DNA of 32,190 nt from Brachionus koreanus (lineage: Eukaryota; Rotifera; Eurotatoria; Ploima; Brachionidae): positions 106,515-138,704 of the forward strand of contig PJRA01000297.1 of assembly GCA_016987375.1 (NCBI GenBank). Reading direction: 5' to 3'. The first letter of the stretch is position 1. Every line of letters begins with the position of its first letter. This document shows, piece by piece, positions 31,807 to 32,190 of the stretch. A program made the translations under genes and the position numbers. The notes below the pieces were generated by a model. The model worked only from the letters and a program-made list of their open reading frames with translations, made no database searches and was not told where the DNA came from.

Positions 31807-32190
31807 GTAAGTAATTTACTTTGTTCATCATGACATGATTAATTTTGCTTTATCGAATCTTTCTTTTCTAATTTTATTTATAAGTTTATCTTTTTCATTA
31901 CACTTTTAATTAAATCTCGAATTTGTCGTGTTCAGAATGTTTGTAGTTGTTTTTAATTTCTGAACAAATTACAGGACCACGTGTCTCATCATACTTTGTT
32001 GGCTTAGATGCATTGGGGTATGTTACCCTTAATCATCACTCATCAGCTTATCAATTGATGCACAAAGATATCTAGGAATTATACTTATCGTGTATCTCAA
32101 ATGTTGACAAACTGACATTTATTTATTATCTCTAACTTTTTTTTTTATTTGATTAACTTTTTGGTAGTTAATTCTTTCGTCAAAAGAAAA
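31807..32190 (+). other. Start of an intron of the second GPCR gene
   Basis: It begins with the strong donor GTAAGT. No GPS-encoding exon (CVFWN / C.C.HLS) is found on the plus strand up to the right edge. The equivalent intron in the first gene is only 47 nt, so here it is expanded or the 3' exons are displaced. Confidence 0.55.

Noticed and set aside
1..32190. CRISPR arrays, operons, bacterial promoters or riboswitches
   Set aside because: None is present. Spliced metazoan genes, tRNA without encoded CCA and eukaryotic transposons exclude a prokaryotic reading.

Overview
The window is animal nuclear DNA from a very AT-rich genome. Introns are mostly about 45-60 nt with GT-AG ends, the two intact gene families (adhesion GPCR and DEG/ENaC channel) are metazoan, and decayed transposons of many classes fill the rest. 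A monogonont rotifer such as Brachionus is my best guess from base composition, intron size and transposon mix. This is an inference, because no ribosomal or mitochondrial marker is present.

Left third (1-10.6 kb): a transposon graveyard. In order it holds an internally deleted Ty3/gypsy-like retroelement on the minus strand (integrase piece, gag-protease, candidate PBS and LTR), an unrecognised broken ORF, a possible hAT N-terminal piece, a possible tyrosine-recombinase piece, a long broken CMC (CACTA/EnSpm-like) transposase, a 5'-truncated jockey-type LINE, a coiled-coil/possible hAT C-terminal piece, and a complete-ended Tc1/mariner element with a broken transposase.

Middle (11.15-20.3 kb): a nine-exon adhesion GPCR on the plus strand. 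After splicing it reads through in frame for 1088 aa: a conserved unrecognised N-terminal region, two FN3-like domains, GAIN, GPS with an intact cleavage site, and seven membrane segments. Its two large introns hold a partial inverted mariner copy, a long-TIR element with a 6-bp target duplication, a smaller AGTCC inverted repeat and LINE scraps.

20.3-26.6 kb: an isoleucine tRNA-like gene with a damaged 5' half, an intact tRNA-Gly(GCC) on the minus strand, a three-exon DEG/ENaC channel on the minus strand (551 aa), a tRNA-derived SINE with target duplications, and a LINE 3' end.

Right (26.67-31.8 kb and beyond): the first six exons of a second adhesion GPCR, a tandem paralogue of the first with matching intron positions and phases. 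Its GPS and 7TM exons lie past the right edge. Its largest intron contains a fold-back repeat and a piggyBac-type MITE flanked by TTAA.

The three host genes are all membrane proteins (two adhesion receptors and one cation channel). Nothing in the sequence shows that they work together. The receptors are best explained by local duplication.
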